From: Candidatus Poribacteria bacterium
GTDB lineage: Bacteria > Poribacteria > WGA-4E > GCA-2687025
Length of the DNA: 64,000 nucleotides
Assembly: GCA_018644665.1 (NCBI GenBank)
Contig: JABGQA010000080.1
Coordinates: 118,445 to 182,444 of the forward strand
Direction: 5' to 3'
In this document: positions 1 through 9,325 of the stretch, piece by piece
Position numbering within the stretch: position 1 is the stretch's first letter
Layout of the letters: every line of letters begins with the position of its first letter
The notes under the pieces: model-generated
The model's input: the letters and a program-made list of their open reading frames with translations, nothing else
What the model was told of the DNA's origin: nothing
Database searches by the model: none
Translations under genes and position numbers: made by a program

Positions 1-2
1 TA

Positions 3-668
3 GGCGTGGGGGACGACCTGGTAACGACCAACGAGGTTGGACACCAGATCCGTCTCCGCCTCGTCGGCATGCTGGCGACGAGCGTCCTCCAGAGCGTGAT
101 GCTCGTGTCGGACGACGCCCTGCGAGCCAACTTTCCGGGCCGCAGCGGCGCGGCCTTCTTCCTGATCGACGCCCCGCCGGGCGGGGCGGACGATCTCCTG
201 GCGGCGCTCGAGGGCGGCCTCGCGGCGTATGGCTTCGACGCGATGCCGACGGACGCGAAGCTGGCGCAGTTCCGGGCGGTCGAGGACACGTACCTCTCGA
301 CCTTCCAGGCGTTGGGCGGACTGGGGCTGCTCCTCGGGACAGCCGGGCTGGCGGTCGTGCTCCTGCGCAACATGATTGAGCGCCGCGGCGAACTGGCCAC
401 GCTCCGCGCGTTCGGCTTCCGCCGCGGGACGCTGCTCGTGATGCTGATCGTGGAGAACGCGTTCCTGGTGGCCGTCGGCCTCAGCGTGGGTACCGTCGCC
501 GCGCTGATCGCCGTGCTACCGGCAATCACCGCTGCCGATGCGCACGTGCCGTGGGGGTCGGTGGGCGCCACGCTTGTCGCCGTGTTCGCGTGCGCGGTTG
601 CCGCGACCGCTCTTGCCGCGGCATACGGCCTCCGCGCGCCGCTCCTCGCGTCGCTGAAGGCCGAGTAG
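3..668 (+). CDS. FtsX-like ABC transporter permease, C-terminal part (5' end outside window)
   Basis: The reading frame is open to the left edge, so the first GTG (position 6) is probably not the true start. About 90 periplasmic-type residues are followed by three hydrophobic segments (roughly residues 98-122, 140-175 and 184-212). Between the first two lies an 'ERRGELATLRAFGFRRG' stretch, typical of FtsX/MacB permeases, where the cytoplasmic loop contacts the ATPase. This family drives lipoprotein export or mechanotransmission rather than bulk transport. The ATPase partner is not visible and may lie upstream. The family call is firm; the substrate is unknown. Confidence 0.85.
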   Translation, partial: GVGDDLVTTNEVGHQIRLRLVGMLATSVLQSVMLVSDDALRANFPGRSGAAFFLIDAPPGGADDLLAALEGGLAAYGFDAMPTDAKLAQFRAVEDTYLSTFQALGGLGLLLGTAGLAVVLLRNMIERRGELATLRAFGFRRGTLLVMLIVENAFLVAVGLSVGTVAALIAVLPAITAADAHVPWGSVGATLVAVFACAVAATALAAAYGLRAPLLASLKAE

Positions 669-671
669 GTC

Positions 672-1493
672 TCAACCACTCCAGGGCCCGAAGACGGCCT
701 CGGCGGTGCCGGCCAGGAGTTGCTGCATAGTCTCGTGCTCGATGCCGGGCGCGTGTTCCGTGAACAGCGTCAGCCCCTCCGTGTACCCGCACTGCTCGAC
801 GATGAACGGGAAGTCCGTCGCCCACATGAGGCGTTCGGCGCCGTAGGCGTCGAGAAGCCGAGAGATCCAGGGATGCAGGTCGGCGTACGGCCAATCGACG
901 CGCGACGCGCGCGGGAACTGAGACAGCTTCACGTGGAGATTCGGGTGTCGCGACAGCGCAACAAGGTCCTCGAACTCGGCATTCTCGCCCGCGGAGGACC
1001 TGCAGTGGCCGAAGTGGTCGATGACCGCTACGGTCTCCGGCGACGCCTGGCAGAGGGCATCGATCGCGTCGAAGTGCGACGGGGAGACCAGGAACCCGAC
1101 ACGCATGCCGAGGTCGCCGGCGGCAGCGTAGAGTTGATGTCCAAGGTCAGAGCCCAACCCCTGACCATCCGGGAACAGCCCAGGGTTCACACGCACGGCG
1201 ATGTAGCCCTCGTCGCGCCACCGCGCTAGTTCGCCGACCGGGTCAGCGTGCTGCGGGTCGACGAGGCACATGCCCTTGAACCGGCCCGGCTCGTCGCGCA
1301 GCGCGCCGGACACGTAGCGATGGTCGAACCGATACACGATCGGTTGGATGATGAGCGCGCCGGCGACGCCCGCCGCGTCCATGCACTCGATCAGGAAGTT
1401 CGTGTCGGCGCGCGCCGTGGGCGTCCGTCCCTCGGCGAACGGGAACTCGGCTCCGTCTCCCCAAACATGCAGATGCGGGTCGATGATGCGCAT
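672..1493 (-). CDS. Amidohydrolase family 2 (TIM-barrel metal-dependent hydrolase)
   Basis: A 273-aa protein opening with the metal-binding H-x-H of amidohydrolases (IDPHLHVW). It has a mid-protein His (VIDHFGHC) and a late Asp in 'MWATDFPF', the usual family-2 ligand set. The ATG at 1493 was chosen because homologues begin with the strand carrying the H-x-H and because a GAAGGG lies upstream; an in-frame ATG at 1547 would add 18 residues of poor quality. Relatives hydrolyse lactones or decarboxylate aromatic acids; the substrate cannot be read here. It is divergent from the SnoaL-like gene at 1628, and its 3' end lies 3 bp from the permease stop. Confidence 0.85.
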   Translation of the reverse strand: MRIIDPHLHVWGDGAEFPFAEGRTPTARADTNFLIECMDAAGVAGALIIQPIVYRFDHRYVSGALRDEPGRFKGMCLVDPQHADPVGELARWRDEGYIAVRVNPGLFPDGQGLGSDLGHQLYAAAGDLGMRVGFLVSPSHFDAIDALCQASPETVAVIDHFGHCRSSAGENAEFEDLVALSRHPNLHVKLSQFPRASRVDWPYADLHPWISRLLDAYGAERLMWATDFPFIVEQCGYTEGLTLFTEHAPGIEHETMQQLLAGTAEAVFGPWSG

Positions 1494-1627
1494 GCGGACA
1501 GGCCCTTCGAGAGTGATCACGTTGAGCGCGCGAACCGGTTCGCCCATAGTGGCAGAACGAACACAGACGGGCAAGCCGCGGCCGCCCGGTCGGCGGACGC
1601 TTCCCGCGCCGCGTTAGGAGACGAGAC

Positions 1628-2005
1628 ATGACGGCGGCCGAGACCGTTCACGAGTACTTCGACGCTCTCGTCGCTGAGGATGGCGACCGCCTGACAGCGC
1701 TGATGGCGCGCGCGCCACACTTCACGAAGATCGGCACTGACGAGGGCGAATGGGTAGAGGGCTGCGACCGCATCGCCGAGTACTTCGCGGGGGTCGCGGC
1801 CTCGACGGAGGGCCTGCGCATCGACACGCGGCGGCTGCGTATCGAGGAGCGGGAAGGAGTTGCGTGGTTCCGCGCGCTTCAGGTGTGGCGGCTAACGTGG
1901 AGCGGACGAGATGAGACCCTGCAGATGCGCCTTACCGGCGTGCTCGAGCGTGTGGACGGCGCCTGGCGGTTCGTGCAGATCCACGCGTCCGTCGGCGAGA
2001 GCTAG
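1628..2005 (+). CDS. SnoaL-like / DUF4440 NTF2-fold protein
   Basis: A 125-aa protein with the NTF2-fold pattern: an N-terminal helix with 'VHEYFDALVAEDGDRL', a central 'EGCDRIAEYFAG', then beta strands ending in 'DGAWRFVQIHAS'. Such single-domain proteins are small polyketide-cyclase-like, ketosteroid-isomerase-like or ligand-binding proteins. The start follows AGGAGA. The 3' end overlaps the methyltransferase gene convergently by 4 bp. The fold is confident; the function is not assignable. Confidence 0.8.
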   Translation: MTAAETVHEYFDALVAEDGDRLTALMARAPHFTKIGTDEGEWVEGCDRIAEYFAGVAASTEGLRIDTRRLRIEEREGVAWFRALQVWRLTWSGRDETLQMRLTGVLERVDGAWRFVQIHASVGES

Positions 2006-2731
2006 CGGCGACACAGCAGGATCGGGTAGTCCTGGCCGGGTGCCGCTAGGCGCTCGCGAACCTCGAAGCCCGTCTCACGCAGGATACGGAACCATGTCTC
2101 CTGCGGGAACAGGACACCCAAGTGGTGGTCGGTGTGGACCTCCTGGATCCCGGCGCGCCGGACGAGATAGACGAACGTCGTCTCGTAGGTGGTGTCCGTC
2201 GTGTCAGGGTCGTAGTCGTTCTCGATGAGCGTGATCTCGACGTCGCCACGCGCGTGGGTCGACACGGTGGTGTGGTTGCCGGAACGTCTCGACCGTCTTC
2301 GCCAAACCCAGCGCCAGCGCGCCTCCAGGCCGGAGATGCGTCCAGGCCGTGCGGAGCGCGGAGCGCAGGTCGCCCTCGGTCTGCATGTAGTCGACCGAGC
2401 CCCCGATGAAGACGGCGTCGAAGACCCGGCCGAGCCTAACGCTGCGCATGTCGTCGCGGACGTGCTCGCAGTCGGCGTTCAGAACGCGCGACAGGTCGAG
2501 CATGGCGTCGCTGACGTCGACGCCGGTGACGGTGAAGTGGCGCTTCAGGGTCGCCATGAAGTGCCCGCCGCCACAGCCGAGGTCCAGCAGCGTACGCGGC
2601 CGGCCATCGACATGCTCGGACAGGAGACCCGCGAAGTGCTCGCCTGCCTCGACGTAGTCCTCGGGCGGGCTGATGATCGGCCACGTCCACGCCAGGTCGG
2701 CGTGCATCCGTCGGGCGTCAGGGCTGCTCAC
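2002..2731 (-). pseudogene. Class I SAM-dependent methyltransferase with a single-base frameshift
   Basis: The N-terminal ~145 codons read as a Rossmann methyltransferase with motif I 'LLDLGCGGGH', motif II 'VTGVDVS' and motif III/IV 'FDAVFIGGSVDYM'. Around 2278-2283 the frame breaks; the C-terminal half continues in another frame ('STHARGDVEITLIENDYD' to 'YPILLCRR') until 2002. The total of 730 nt is 3n+1, so one extra base in the CCGGCAACC run would account for it. Start: GTG at 2731, in a GTGA overlap with the stop of the upstream sialidase-like gene, so translation is coupled. Either a recent inactivation or a sequencing/assembly error; the rest of the gene looks fully conserved, which favours the latter or a very young lesion. 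Confidence 0.8.
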
Positions 2732-3789
2732 AGAAGGCCGTCCAGTTCGCCGAGCGTGAATCGGACGCTGGCTACGTACGGGCTCTCGCCCTCGGTCCAG
2801 TGGCCGTACGTTGTGGAGACGAACGTCCCGTCGGGCAGGAGTTCGATGGCGGGGTACGCACAGTCGGCGCCCTTCGTGTTGTCCATGAGTCGGACGCGGT
2901 ACTGCCCTTCGGCGCCGTTCGCGATGTCTCCGTACGTGCCGACCCAGCCGACCCAGTCGCCTTTGGTTGGGCTTTCGTGCGTGGTGTCTCGGAACTCGAT
3001 GAGCAGCCGGCCGTCGGGGGCGTAACGGCACGCGTGCCGGTCGCCCGTGAGGGCCCCCGGCAGTTCGACGGGGTCGGTCCACGTGGCGCCTTCGTCGCGA
3101 GAGAAGATGACGAACGCGTTGTGCTGGCGCGAGTTCTCCCGAAGCAGGACGGCGATCTCCGCTCCATCCGGCGATCGCACGGCTCCGGGTTCGCACAGGT
3201 GGGCCGTTGCATGCGTCGCGATCGAGGTAGGGTCGCCCCACGTCAGGCCGCCGTCGGCCGACTCCGTCTTGTAGACGTGGAACTTGCCGCGCTCGCCACC
3301 GTCATGGAGGAACCGGCCGTCGTCGTGGAAGAGGGCCATGTACCGTCCGTCGTTCAGTCGCACGAGGTCGGCCATGGCGACGATGCCGCCGAACTCCCCT
3401 ATCGGAGCCAGAGGGCTCCACGTCCCGCCGTCGTCCTCGGACACCGCAAGTCGGATGGGGTACAGCCCGGAGAACATGATCAGGCGCTTCACGCCGGCGC
3501 CGTCGACGACCGGATAGACCGTCGGCACCTCCTGGGAAGTCGACCAATTTTCGGGCACGGGCAGTCGCTCGGACCACGTCAGGCCCCCATCATCGCTTCG
3601 CTTCATCACGATGGCCCCGCGCCCGTGTCCCAGCGGATACACGCAGATGATTGTGCGCCCGTCGTCCAGGAGGACCGTAGTCGGGTGGCCGATGTACGTG
3701 CCCGGCTCGCGATCCACGGTGACTTGCCGGTGGGTGTGGTCGGCAAGGTCGACGACAGGTATGGAGTACCCTCGCGCCACCGATGACAT
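2728..3789 (-). CDS. Sialidase-like BNR-repeat (exo-alpha-sialidase superfamily) protein
   Basis: A 353-aa six-bladed beta-propeller protein. Asp-box-like motifs recur ('RSDDGGLTWSE', 'SEDDGGTWSP', 'SADGGLTWGD', 'SRDEGATWTD'), the hallmark of sialidases and related BNR proteins. The start at 3789 is preceded by a good GAGGAG and leaves no signal peptide, so it is probably cytoplasmic. It overlaps the next gene (methyltransferase) by 4 bp. Possible roles are glycoside or sialate hydrolysis; many members of this superfamily in these phyla have no shown activity. Catalytic Tyr/Glu and Arg-triad assignments cannot be made securely from the sequence alone. Confidence 0.85.
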   Translation of the reverse strand: MSSVARGYSIPVVDLADHTHRQVTVDREPGTYIGHPTTVLLDDGRTIICVYPLGHGRGAIVMKRSDDGGLTWSERLPVPENWSTSQEVPTVYPVVDGAGVKRLIMFSGLYPIRLAVSEDDGGTWSPLAPIGEFGGIVAMADLVRLNDGRYMALFHDDGRFLHDGGERGKFHVYKTESADGGLTWGDPTSIATHATAHLCEPGAVRSPDGAEIAVLLRENSRQHNAFVIFSRDEGATWTDPVELPGALTGDRHACRYAPDGRLLIEFRDTTHESPTKGDWVGWVGTYGDIANGAEGQYRVRLMDNTKGADCAYPAIELLPDGTFVSTTYGHWTEGESPYVASVRFTLGELDGLL

Positions 3790-3882
3790 TCGCGATCTCC
3801 TCAGATAGAGCGGGCGTCGTCCCCGCAACTCCGCGAACATACCACGATCGCCTGACACGCGCGAAGCGCCCACCCTCGCCGT

Positions 3883-3911
3883 TTGGCCCGTGTGGCGCGA
3901 CGCACTACCAT
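3883..3911 (+). promoter_or_regulatory. Candidate sigma70-type promoter for the LysM gene
   Basis: TTGGCC at 3883-3888 and TACCAT at 3906-3911 are separated by 17 bp and lie 54 bp upstream of the GTG start at 3965, in the divergent gap with the sialidase-like gene. This is a match by eye to -35/-10 consensus in GC-rich DNA, so chance is possible. Confidence 0.35.
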
Positions 3912-3964
3912 CACCACGCCGCGCCGAACGGCGGCCCATTGACTTACAACGGGAGGCCAGGATC

Positions 3965-4939
3965 GTGACTACGCACCGCATGCGCGTATGCGCCACCGTG
4001 TTGTTCGCCGCTCTAGCCGGGCTCGTCTACGCACAGGGCGCGGAACCGTCCGTGTACACCGTGCAGAAGGGGGACACCCTGTCGGACATCGCGGGGGCCG
4101 AACTCGCCGACACGACGCTGTGGCCTCTCATCGCACAGTACAACAGGCTCGGGGACGCGAGCGCCCTGCGCGAAGGACAACGCCTCCTCATCCCCACGGT
4201 AGCGGCGCTCGTTGCCGCCGATATCGCCGAATCCGAGTCCGAAGACGCTGCAGGTTTGCTCGTTGAGATACGCGCTCTGCGGGACGAACTCGCGGCGCTA
4301 CGAACTGGCCTGGCCGCGTCCGGCATCGGACTGACGCCGGTACGCATGTCGATGTTCGAGGCCTCGGCCGTTGGGGACACGCCATCCGACTGGGAGTACC
4401 CTTCCGGCGGCTCGTGGGGCGTCGCCGACCGCGGGACGCGCGTCCTTCAGCAGTCCGATCGCAGCATCGACAACCGTGGCGCGGTCACGGGAGACGCCGC
4501 CTGGCGCGACTACATCGCGCAGACCGACATACGCATCGAACACAGCGGAGATGCGGGGGTCTTCGCGTATTGGGGAGGGCACGAACGCAACTACCGCCTC
4601 CGCACCGACGACCGGATGCGCCGCATCCAAATCGCCAAGCGGACGCCGCGCGATGGTGGCGGCCACCACACGCATGTCCTCGCGGCCCGCTCCATCGACA
4701 TCAAGGAAAACCGCTGGTACACCTACAAGCTGCAGGCGGCGAACTTAGACGGCGCGACGTACCTACGCGGCAAGGTGTGGCCCCGAGGTTCGCGCGAACC
4801 CGCGCACTGGGCGATCCAAGCCGCCGACCATGGGGCCGACAGGTATACGCGCGGGAAGGCCGGCCTGTGGACGAAGCCGTTCGCGCCCTCGTACCGTGGG
4901 ACACAGTTCGACAACTTCTCCGTGCTGACCATGCCGTAG
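3965..4939 (+). CDS. Secreted LysM protein with C-terminal concanavalin-like (DUF1080-type) domain
   Basis: A 324-aa protein. The GTG start (GGGAGG 8 bp upstream) gives a clean signal peptide ending near 'LVYAQGA'. A LysM domain follows at about residues 30-75 ('VYTVQKGDTLSDIAG', 'LREGQRLLIP'), then an acidic linker, a short coiled coil ('LLVEIRALRDELAALRTGL') and a beta-rich domain of about 190 residues ending 'TQFDNFSVLTM'. That ending resembles the lectin/glucanase fold in DUF1080 proteins. LysM domains bind peptidoglycan or chitin-like glycans, so this is probably a periplasmic or surface glycan-binding protein. It is monocistronic and divergent from the sialidase-like gene. Confidence 0.8.
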   Translation: MTTHRMRVCATVLFAALAGLVYAQGAEPSVYTVQKGDTLSDIAGAELADTTLWPLIAQYNRLGDASALREGQRLLIPTVAALVAADIAESESEDAAGLLVEIRALRDELAALRTGLAASGIGLTPVRMSMFEASAVGDTPSDWEYPSGGSWGVADRGTRVLQQSDRSIDNRGAVTGDAAWRDYIAQTDIRIEHSGDAGVFAYWGGHERNYRLRTDDRMRRIQIAKRTPRDGGGHHTHVLAARSIDIKENRWYTYKLQAANLDGATYLRGKVWPRGSREPAHWAIQAADHGADRYTRGKAGLWTKPFAPSYRGTQFDNFSVLTMP

Positions 4940-4965
4940 GAGGGGCAACCACCGACGCTCGTGGC

Positions 4966-6585
4966 CTAACGTCGCCGCGGGATGACCGGTAGGATTACGT
5001 GCGACGGCCGGTCGTCGTCGTGGTACACGGTCTGTCGCGCGACGGCGAGTTCCGAGTCGACCCCGAAGTCGTGGCCCGTGTTCGGGTTGCGGTCGACGCG
5101 GGGGAAGTTGCTGCTCGATATGTCGAGGCGTATTCGGTGGCCAGCGAGGAACACGTTGCTCGTGATCCACAGATCGATGTGGTAGCGGTACACGCGTCCC
5201 GGCTCGATGAGGGTGGGCGGCGCGTCCCCCTCGCGGTAGCGCGCGCGAACAACGCCATCGCATAGGTTGAAGGCGCGGCCGTCGGGGTGAACGTCGACGA
5301 GCTTCGCGGTCCAGTCGGTATCAGGCGCATCGCTGGACGCGTAGAGGATGACCTCGACCGGGCCGGTGACTTCTACCTCTTCGGTGAGCGCGTCGCTCGT
5401 GTAGACGAGCACATCCGGCCGCGCCTCGACGGCGCGCTGGTCGAGGGGCCCCGCAGGCGTATCGAACAGGATGCACCCGCCGTGCGTGGGTACGGGGTCG
5501 TCGGGGTCGTAGACGTAGTCGTCTGGAGTCTCGCGGCCGGGCGCGTCTGTCGACAGGGCGCCGCCTTCCCGCAGGTAGCATGGCGTGGATCGCGTGTCCG
5601 GCAGCGGCCACGCCTCTTCGTCGCGCCACTCGTTCCGCCCCATGACGAAGATGCGGTACGGCGCCAGCGGGGGTCGCGCGGCGCCGCGTACGTGGTGGTC
5701 GAACCAACTCAACTCCACGCCCGCCAGCGCGTCGAAGCCGCAGTTGGGGCCGAAGTCACGCTCGCCAGCCGGTAGGCTCGTGTCATGCACCCACGGGCCG
5801 ACGATCAGATGGTGATCGGCGCCGCCCAACGCCCGTAGACCGGCGATGGTGCTGAACGCGTGGTTCGCGAACACGTCGTACCACCCGGCCACCGTGACCG
5901 TGGGAACGTCGATGGATGGCAGTCGATGCGCGGTGTCGCCTTGAGCCCAGTAATCGTCGTACGCGGGCCGGCCCACCCACTCCCGAAGGTAGGGAATCGT
6001 CCCCCGTGTCTGCGTGTCCAACGTCGCCAAGGGCAGGTGACGGTAAGCTTCGGGCCACTTCCACGTCTCCCATTCGGCGATGTCCTGCTGCGACGCCGAT
6101 GGGCGCGCCATCATCACGCCCCACCCCATCATCAGTCCGAGGCCGAATCCCCCGCCGATGTACGCGCAGTCACGATGCCAATCTGTCAGCGGGACGGTGG
6201 TGAACATCGCTTTGTGGCTGGCGCCGGTATCCGCCGCCACGCTCCACTGCGTCCACCCCAGGTACGACCCTCCGGTCGTGCAGATCGACCCGTCGCACCA
6301 GTGCTGCGCCAGGACCCACGCGTGCGTGTCCAGGCCGTCGGCGCGGTCGTTCACGAACGGCTCCCAGTCGCCCTCGGACTTCCCCGTGCCGCGGCAGTCC
6401 TGCATCACGTAGACGTACCCGCGTGGCGTGTAGGGATCCGGCGCGTCGGGGTCGTCGCCTTCCTTGCCGTAGGGGTTCCGTGTGAGCACGACGGGGAAGG
6501 GCCCGTCGCCGTCCGGCAGGCAGACGTCGGTGGCCAAGCGGACGCCGTCGCGCATCGGCGCCATCACGTCCTTCAGCGTTCGCAT
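4966..6585 (-). CDS. CocE/NonD family acyl esterase / X-Pro dipeptidyl-peptidase-like hydrolase (S15)
   Basis: A 539-aa alpha/beta hydrolase. The catalytic triad can be read as Ser107 in 'TTGGSYLGW', Asp237 in 'VAGWYDVF' and His267 in 'GPWVHD'. The C-terminal ~200 residues form the jelly-roll X-Pro dipeptidyl-peptidase domain ('EVTGPVEVILYASSDAPDTDW'), as in cocaine esterase CocE and glutaryl-7-ACA acylase. Length matches the family. The start at 6585 follows GAGGGA. No signal peptide, so cytoplasmic. Substrate could be an ester or a peptide amide. Divergent from murA. Confidence 0.88.
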   Translation of the reverse strand: MRTLKDVMAPMRDGVRLATDVCLPDGDGPFPVVLTRNPYGKEGDDPDAPDPYTPRGYVYVMQDCRGTGKSEGDWEPFVNDRADGLDTHAWVLAQHWCDGSICTTGGSYLGWTQWSVAADTGASHKAMFTTVPLTDWHRDCAYIGGGFGLGLMMGWGVMMARPSASQQDIAEWETWKWPEAYRHLPLATLDTQTRGTIPYLREWVGRPAYDDYWAQGDTAHRLPSIDVPTVTVAGWYDVFANHAFSTIAGLRALGGADHHLIVGPWVHDTSLPAGERDFGPNCGFDALAGVELSWFDHHVRGAARPPLAPYRIFVMGRNEWRDEEAWPLPDTRSTPCYLREGGALSTDAPGRETPDDYVYDPDDPVPTHGGCILFDTPAGPLDQRAVEARPDVLVYTSDALTEEVEVTGPVEVILYASSDAPDTDWTAKLVDVHPDGRAFNLCDGVVRARYREGDAPPTLIEPGRVYRYHIDLWITSNVFLAGHRIRLDISSSNFPRVDRNPNTGHDFGVDSELAVARQTVYHDDDRPSHVILPVIPRRR

Positions 6586-6718
6586 CGTTTCCCTCGTCCT
6601 GTGATGTGCATGACTTCGCCGCAGAATCGTCGCATACGTCGTCATTCGTGACACCCCGACGCTCCGTCCCGACGTTACACATAGCGCCGCCGCCAACCAA
6701 CCCTCGGAGGAGACTGGC

Positions 6719-7984
6719 ATGGATAGGTTCGTGATACGCGGAGGCGCCCCGTTGGCGGGCGTGATACCGGTTAGCGGCAGCAAGAACGCCGGACTCCCGA
6801 TCCCCGTCGCCGCGGCCATCCTCGGCACGACTGACAGCCGCATCACGAACGTGCCCGAACTCCAGGACATCCACACGATGGCGCGACTGCTGCGCCACCT
6901 CGGATCGCCCGTGGAGGTAGGGGACGGCGTGCTCGACATCGGGGCCGCCGATTCGCTCAACGTCGAAGCCGAGTACGACCTCGTCCGCAGGATGCGGGCG
7001 TCGATATACGTCCTCGGCCCGCTGCTGGCGCGGTTTGGAGAGGCGCGCGTGTCGTTCCCAGGCGGTTGCGCCATCGGCGCGCGGCCCGTGGACATCCACC
7101 TCCGCGGCATGGAAGCGCTGGGCGCGTCGATCGAAGTCGAGCACGGCTTCATCATCGCGAAGGCGACGAAGCTCCGCGGCGCCGACATGTCCCTGATGGG
7201 GCCGCAGGGCACGTCCGTGGGCGCCACCGCCAACGTGATGATGGCCGCGGTCCTCGCGGAAGGCGTCACGACGATCCGCGACGCCGCCGTCGAGCCGGAA
7301 GTCGCCGACCTCGCCGGATGCCTGACCGCGATGGGCGCCCGCATCGAGGGAGCCGGGACGCGGACCATCGCCATCGAAGGCGTAGGCGAACTGCACGGCG
7401 CCGACTATGCGCTCCCACCAGACCGCATCGAGTCGGCGTCATACATCCTCGCGGGGGCGATCACGCGCGGCGACATACGCGTTCGCGGGGCCGAGCGGCG
7501 GCACCTTGGGGCCGTGCTGGGCAAGCTTACCGAGGCGGACATCTGGCTCGATTGGGAGGGGAAGGACGTCCGCGTGACCGTGCCCAACGGCATCCGGTCG
7601 GTGGACGTCGACACTGGCGTATACCCGGGCTTCCCGACGGACGTGCAGGCGCAGTACATGGGTCTGATGTGCATGGCGCAGGGGAAGGCGCGCATAGTCG
7701 AGAACATCTTCACCGACCGGTTCATGCACGCCCTGGAACTGCAGCGCATGGGCGCCGACATACAGATCAACGGGAACGTCGCCACGGTCACCGGCGTGGA
7801 CCGATTGACCGGAGCGCCTGTGATGGCGTCGGACCTGCGCGCCGGCATGGTGCTGGTGTTGGCGGGCCTCGCCGCCGAGGGTGAAACCGTCGTCTCCCGC
7901 GTGTACCATATCGACCGAGGCTACGAACGCATCGAGGAGAAGCTGCGCGCCGCGGGCGCGGACATCCAACGCGTCAGCGACTGA
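6719..7984 (+). CDS. murA: UDP-N-acetylglucosamine 1-carboxyvinyltransferase
   Basis: First committed step of peptidoglycan synthesis: transfer of enolpyruvate from PEP to UDP-GlcNAc in the cytoplasm. 421 aa, the normal length. Lys22-Asn23 in 'VSGSKNAG' and the catalytic Cys117 in 'FPGGCAIGARPVDIH' are present; the Cys predicts the fosfomycin-sensitive type. GGAGGAG lies just upstream of the ATG. It heads the plus-strand run with hisD (24 bp gap), so cell-wall and histidine genes appear co-transcribed. Confidence 0.96.
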   Translation: MDRFVIRGGAPLAGVIPVSGSKNAGLPIPVAAAILGTTDSRITNVPELQDIHTMARLLRHLGSPVEVGDGVLDIGAADSLNVEAEYDLVRRMRASIYVLGPLLARFGEARVSFPGGCAIGARPVDIHLRGMEALGASIEVEHGFIIAKATKLRGADMSLMGPQGTSVGATANVMMAAVLAEGVTTIRDAAVEPEVADLAGCLTAMGARIEGAGTRTIAIEGVGELHGADYALPPDRIESASYILAGAITRGDIRVRGAERRHLGAVLGKLTEADIWLDWEGKDVRVTVPNGIRSVDVDTGVYPGFPTDVQAQYMGLMCMAQGKARIVENIFTDRFMHALELQRMGADIQINGNVATVTGVDRLTGAPVMASDLRAGMVLVLAGLAAEGETVVSRVYHIDRGYERIEEKLRAAGADIQRVSD

Positions 7985-8008
7985 CGCGACGTGAGGAGCG
8001 GACACGAC

Positions 8009-9301
8009 ATGATCCCCGTGATGGCCTACCCGAGTGACGAGGCGGACGCCTTCCTCCTGAAGATGGCGTCGCGAGGCCATGTCGAGGACGAGGCGATCCT
8101 CAACACGGTACGGGGCATTATCCAGCGTGTCCGGTCCGAGGGCGACTCGGCCGTCGTCGAATTGACGCGACAGCTCGACTGCCCGGACGCGGAGGGATAC
8201 TCGCTGCGCGTGTCGGAGTCTGACATCGAGCGCGCCTACGCCCACGTGTCGGACGAGTTGCTGGCGGCGCTGCGCCTGGCGATCGCGAACGTCCGCGAGT
8301 TCCACGAGCATCAGCGGGAGACGTCGTGGTTCGCGTCGCAACCCGACGGCGTGCTGCTCGGGCAGATGGTGACGCCCTTACGACGCGTCGGCCTCGTGAT
8401 CCCGGCAGCCCAGGCGCCGTTAGTCTCGACGCTCATGATGGCGGCCATCCCGGCCCGAGTCGCGGGTGTGACCGAACTCATCGCCACGGTTGCCCCCCGC
8501 CGGGACGGGCACATCGACCCGGTAATGTTAGTCGGGGCACGGGAGTGTCACGTGGACGAGGTCTACGCATGCGGCGGCTCCCAGGCAGTCGCGGCGATGG
8601 CCTATGGCACGGACGCGATCGCGCGCGTAGACAAGGTCGTCGGGCCGGGGAACATGTACTCGCAGTTCGCGAAGCGTGAGGTGTTTGGCGTCGTCGACGT
8701 CGACAAGATCGCGGGACCCAGCGAGATCCTCGTGATCGCCGATGGCGACGCGAACGCGGCCTACATCGCCGCTGACCTCATATCGCAGGCGGAACACAGC
8801 GACGACTGCTCCGCGGTTCTCGTCACAACATCACCGTCACTCGCGGAGGGGGTGCGCGCGGAGCTTGGCGCGCAGGCGGCCGAACTCCCACGCGAGGACG
8901 TCATCCGCGCGTCGCTCGACGCGTACGGCGGCTGCCTGCTCGTGGACGACCTCGGCGCGGCGATCGAACTGGCGAACGAAATCGCCCCGGAGCACGCGGA
9001 GGTCCACACGCGCGAGCCGTACGAGGTCGCCATGCAACTGCGGAACGTCGGGGGCATCTTCATCGGCGAATACGCGCCGGAAGCGCTCGGGGACTACGCG
9101 GCGGGGCCCAACCACATCCTGCCCACGGGCGGCGCGGCGAGGTTCTCGTCGGCGATGAGCGTGACGGATTTCCTCAAGCGGTCGAACCTGCTTGGTTACT
9201 CGCGTCGCGCGCTTGACGGCCTCACGGACGCGGTCGTAACATTGGCGCGCGCCGAGGGGCTGGCCGGACACGCGGCGGCAATGGAGATCCGGCGCAAGTA
9301 G
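8009..9301 (+). CDS. hisD: Histidinol dehydrogenase
   Basis: Last two steps of histidine synthesis (histidinol to histidine, NAD and Zn dependent). 430 aa. The family signature around 'KVVGPGNMYSQFAKREVFG' and 'DKIAGPSEILVIAD' is intact, as are the zinc/catalytic segments 'ISQAEHSDDCSAVLVT', 'IAPEHAEVHT' and 'GPNHILPTGGAARF'. The ATG at 8009 was chosen over a GTG at 7991 because GAGGAG (7993-7998) lies between them. It sits between murA and hisC. Confidence 0.95.
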   Translation: MIPVMAYPSDEADAFLLKMASRGHVEDEAILNTVRGIIQRVRSEGDSAVVELTRQLDCPDAEGYSLRVSESDIERAYAHVSDELLAALRLAIANVREFHEHQRETSWFASQPDGVLLGQMVTPLRRVGLVIPAAQAPLVSTLMMAAIPARVAGVTELIATVAPRRDGHIDPVMLVGARECHVDEVYACGGSQAVAAMAYGTDAIARVDKVVGPGNMYSQFAKREVFGVVDVDKIAGPSEILVIADGDANAAYIAADLISQAEHSDDCSAVLVTTSPSLAEGVRAELGAQAAELPREDVIRASLDAYGGCLLVDDLGAAIELANEIAPEHAEVHTREPYEVAMQLRNVGGIFIGEYAPEALGDYAAGPNHILPTGGAARFSSAMSVTDFLKRSNLLGYSRRALDGLTDAVVTLARAEGLAGHAAAMEIRRK

Positions 9302-9325
9302 ACCCCACGAAGGACTTGCTCTCCC

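Noticed and set aside
2800..3786. Plus-strand open frame of 328 codons opposite the sialidase-like gene
   Set aside because: The opposite strand has repeated Asp-boxes and a proper start; this frame has none.
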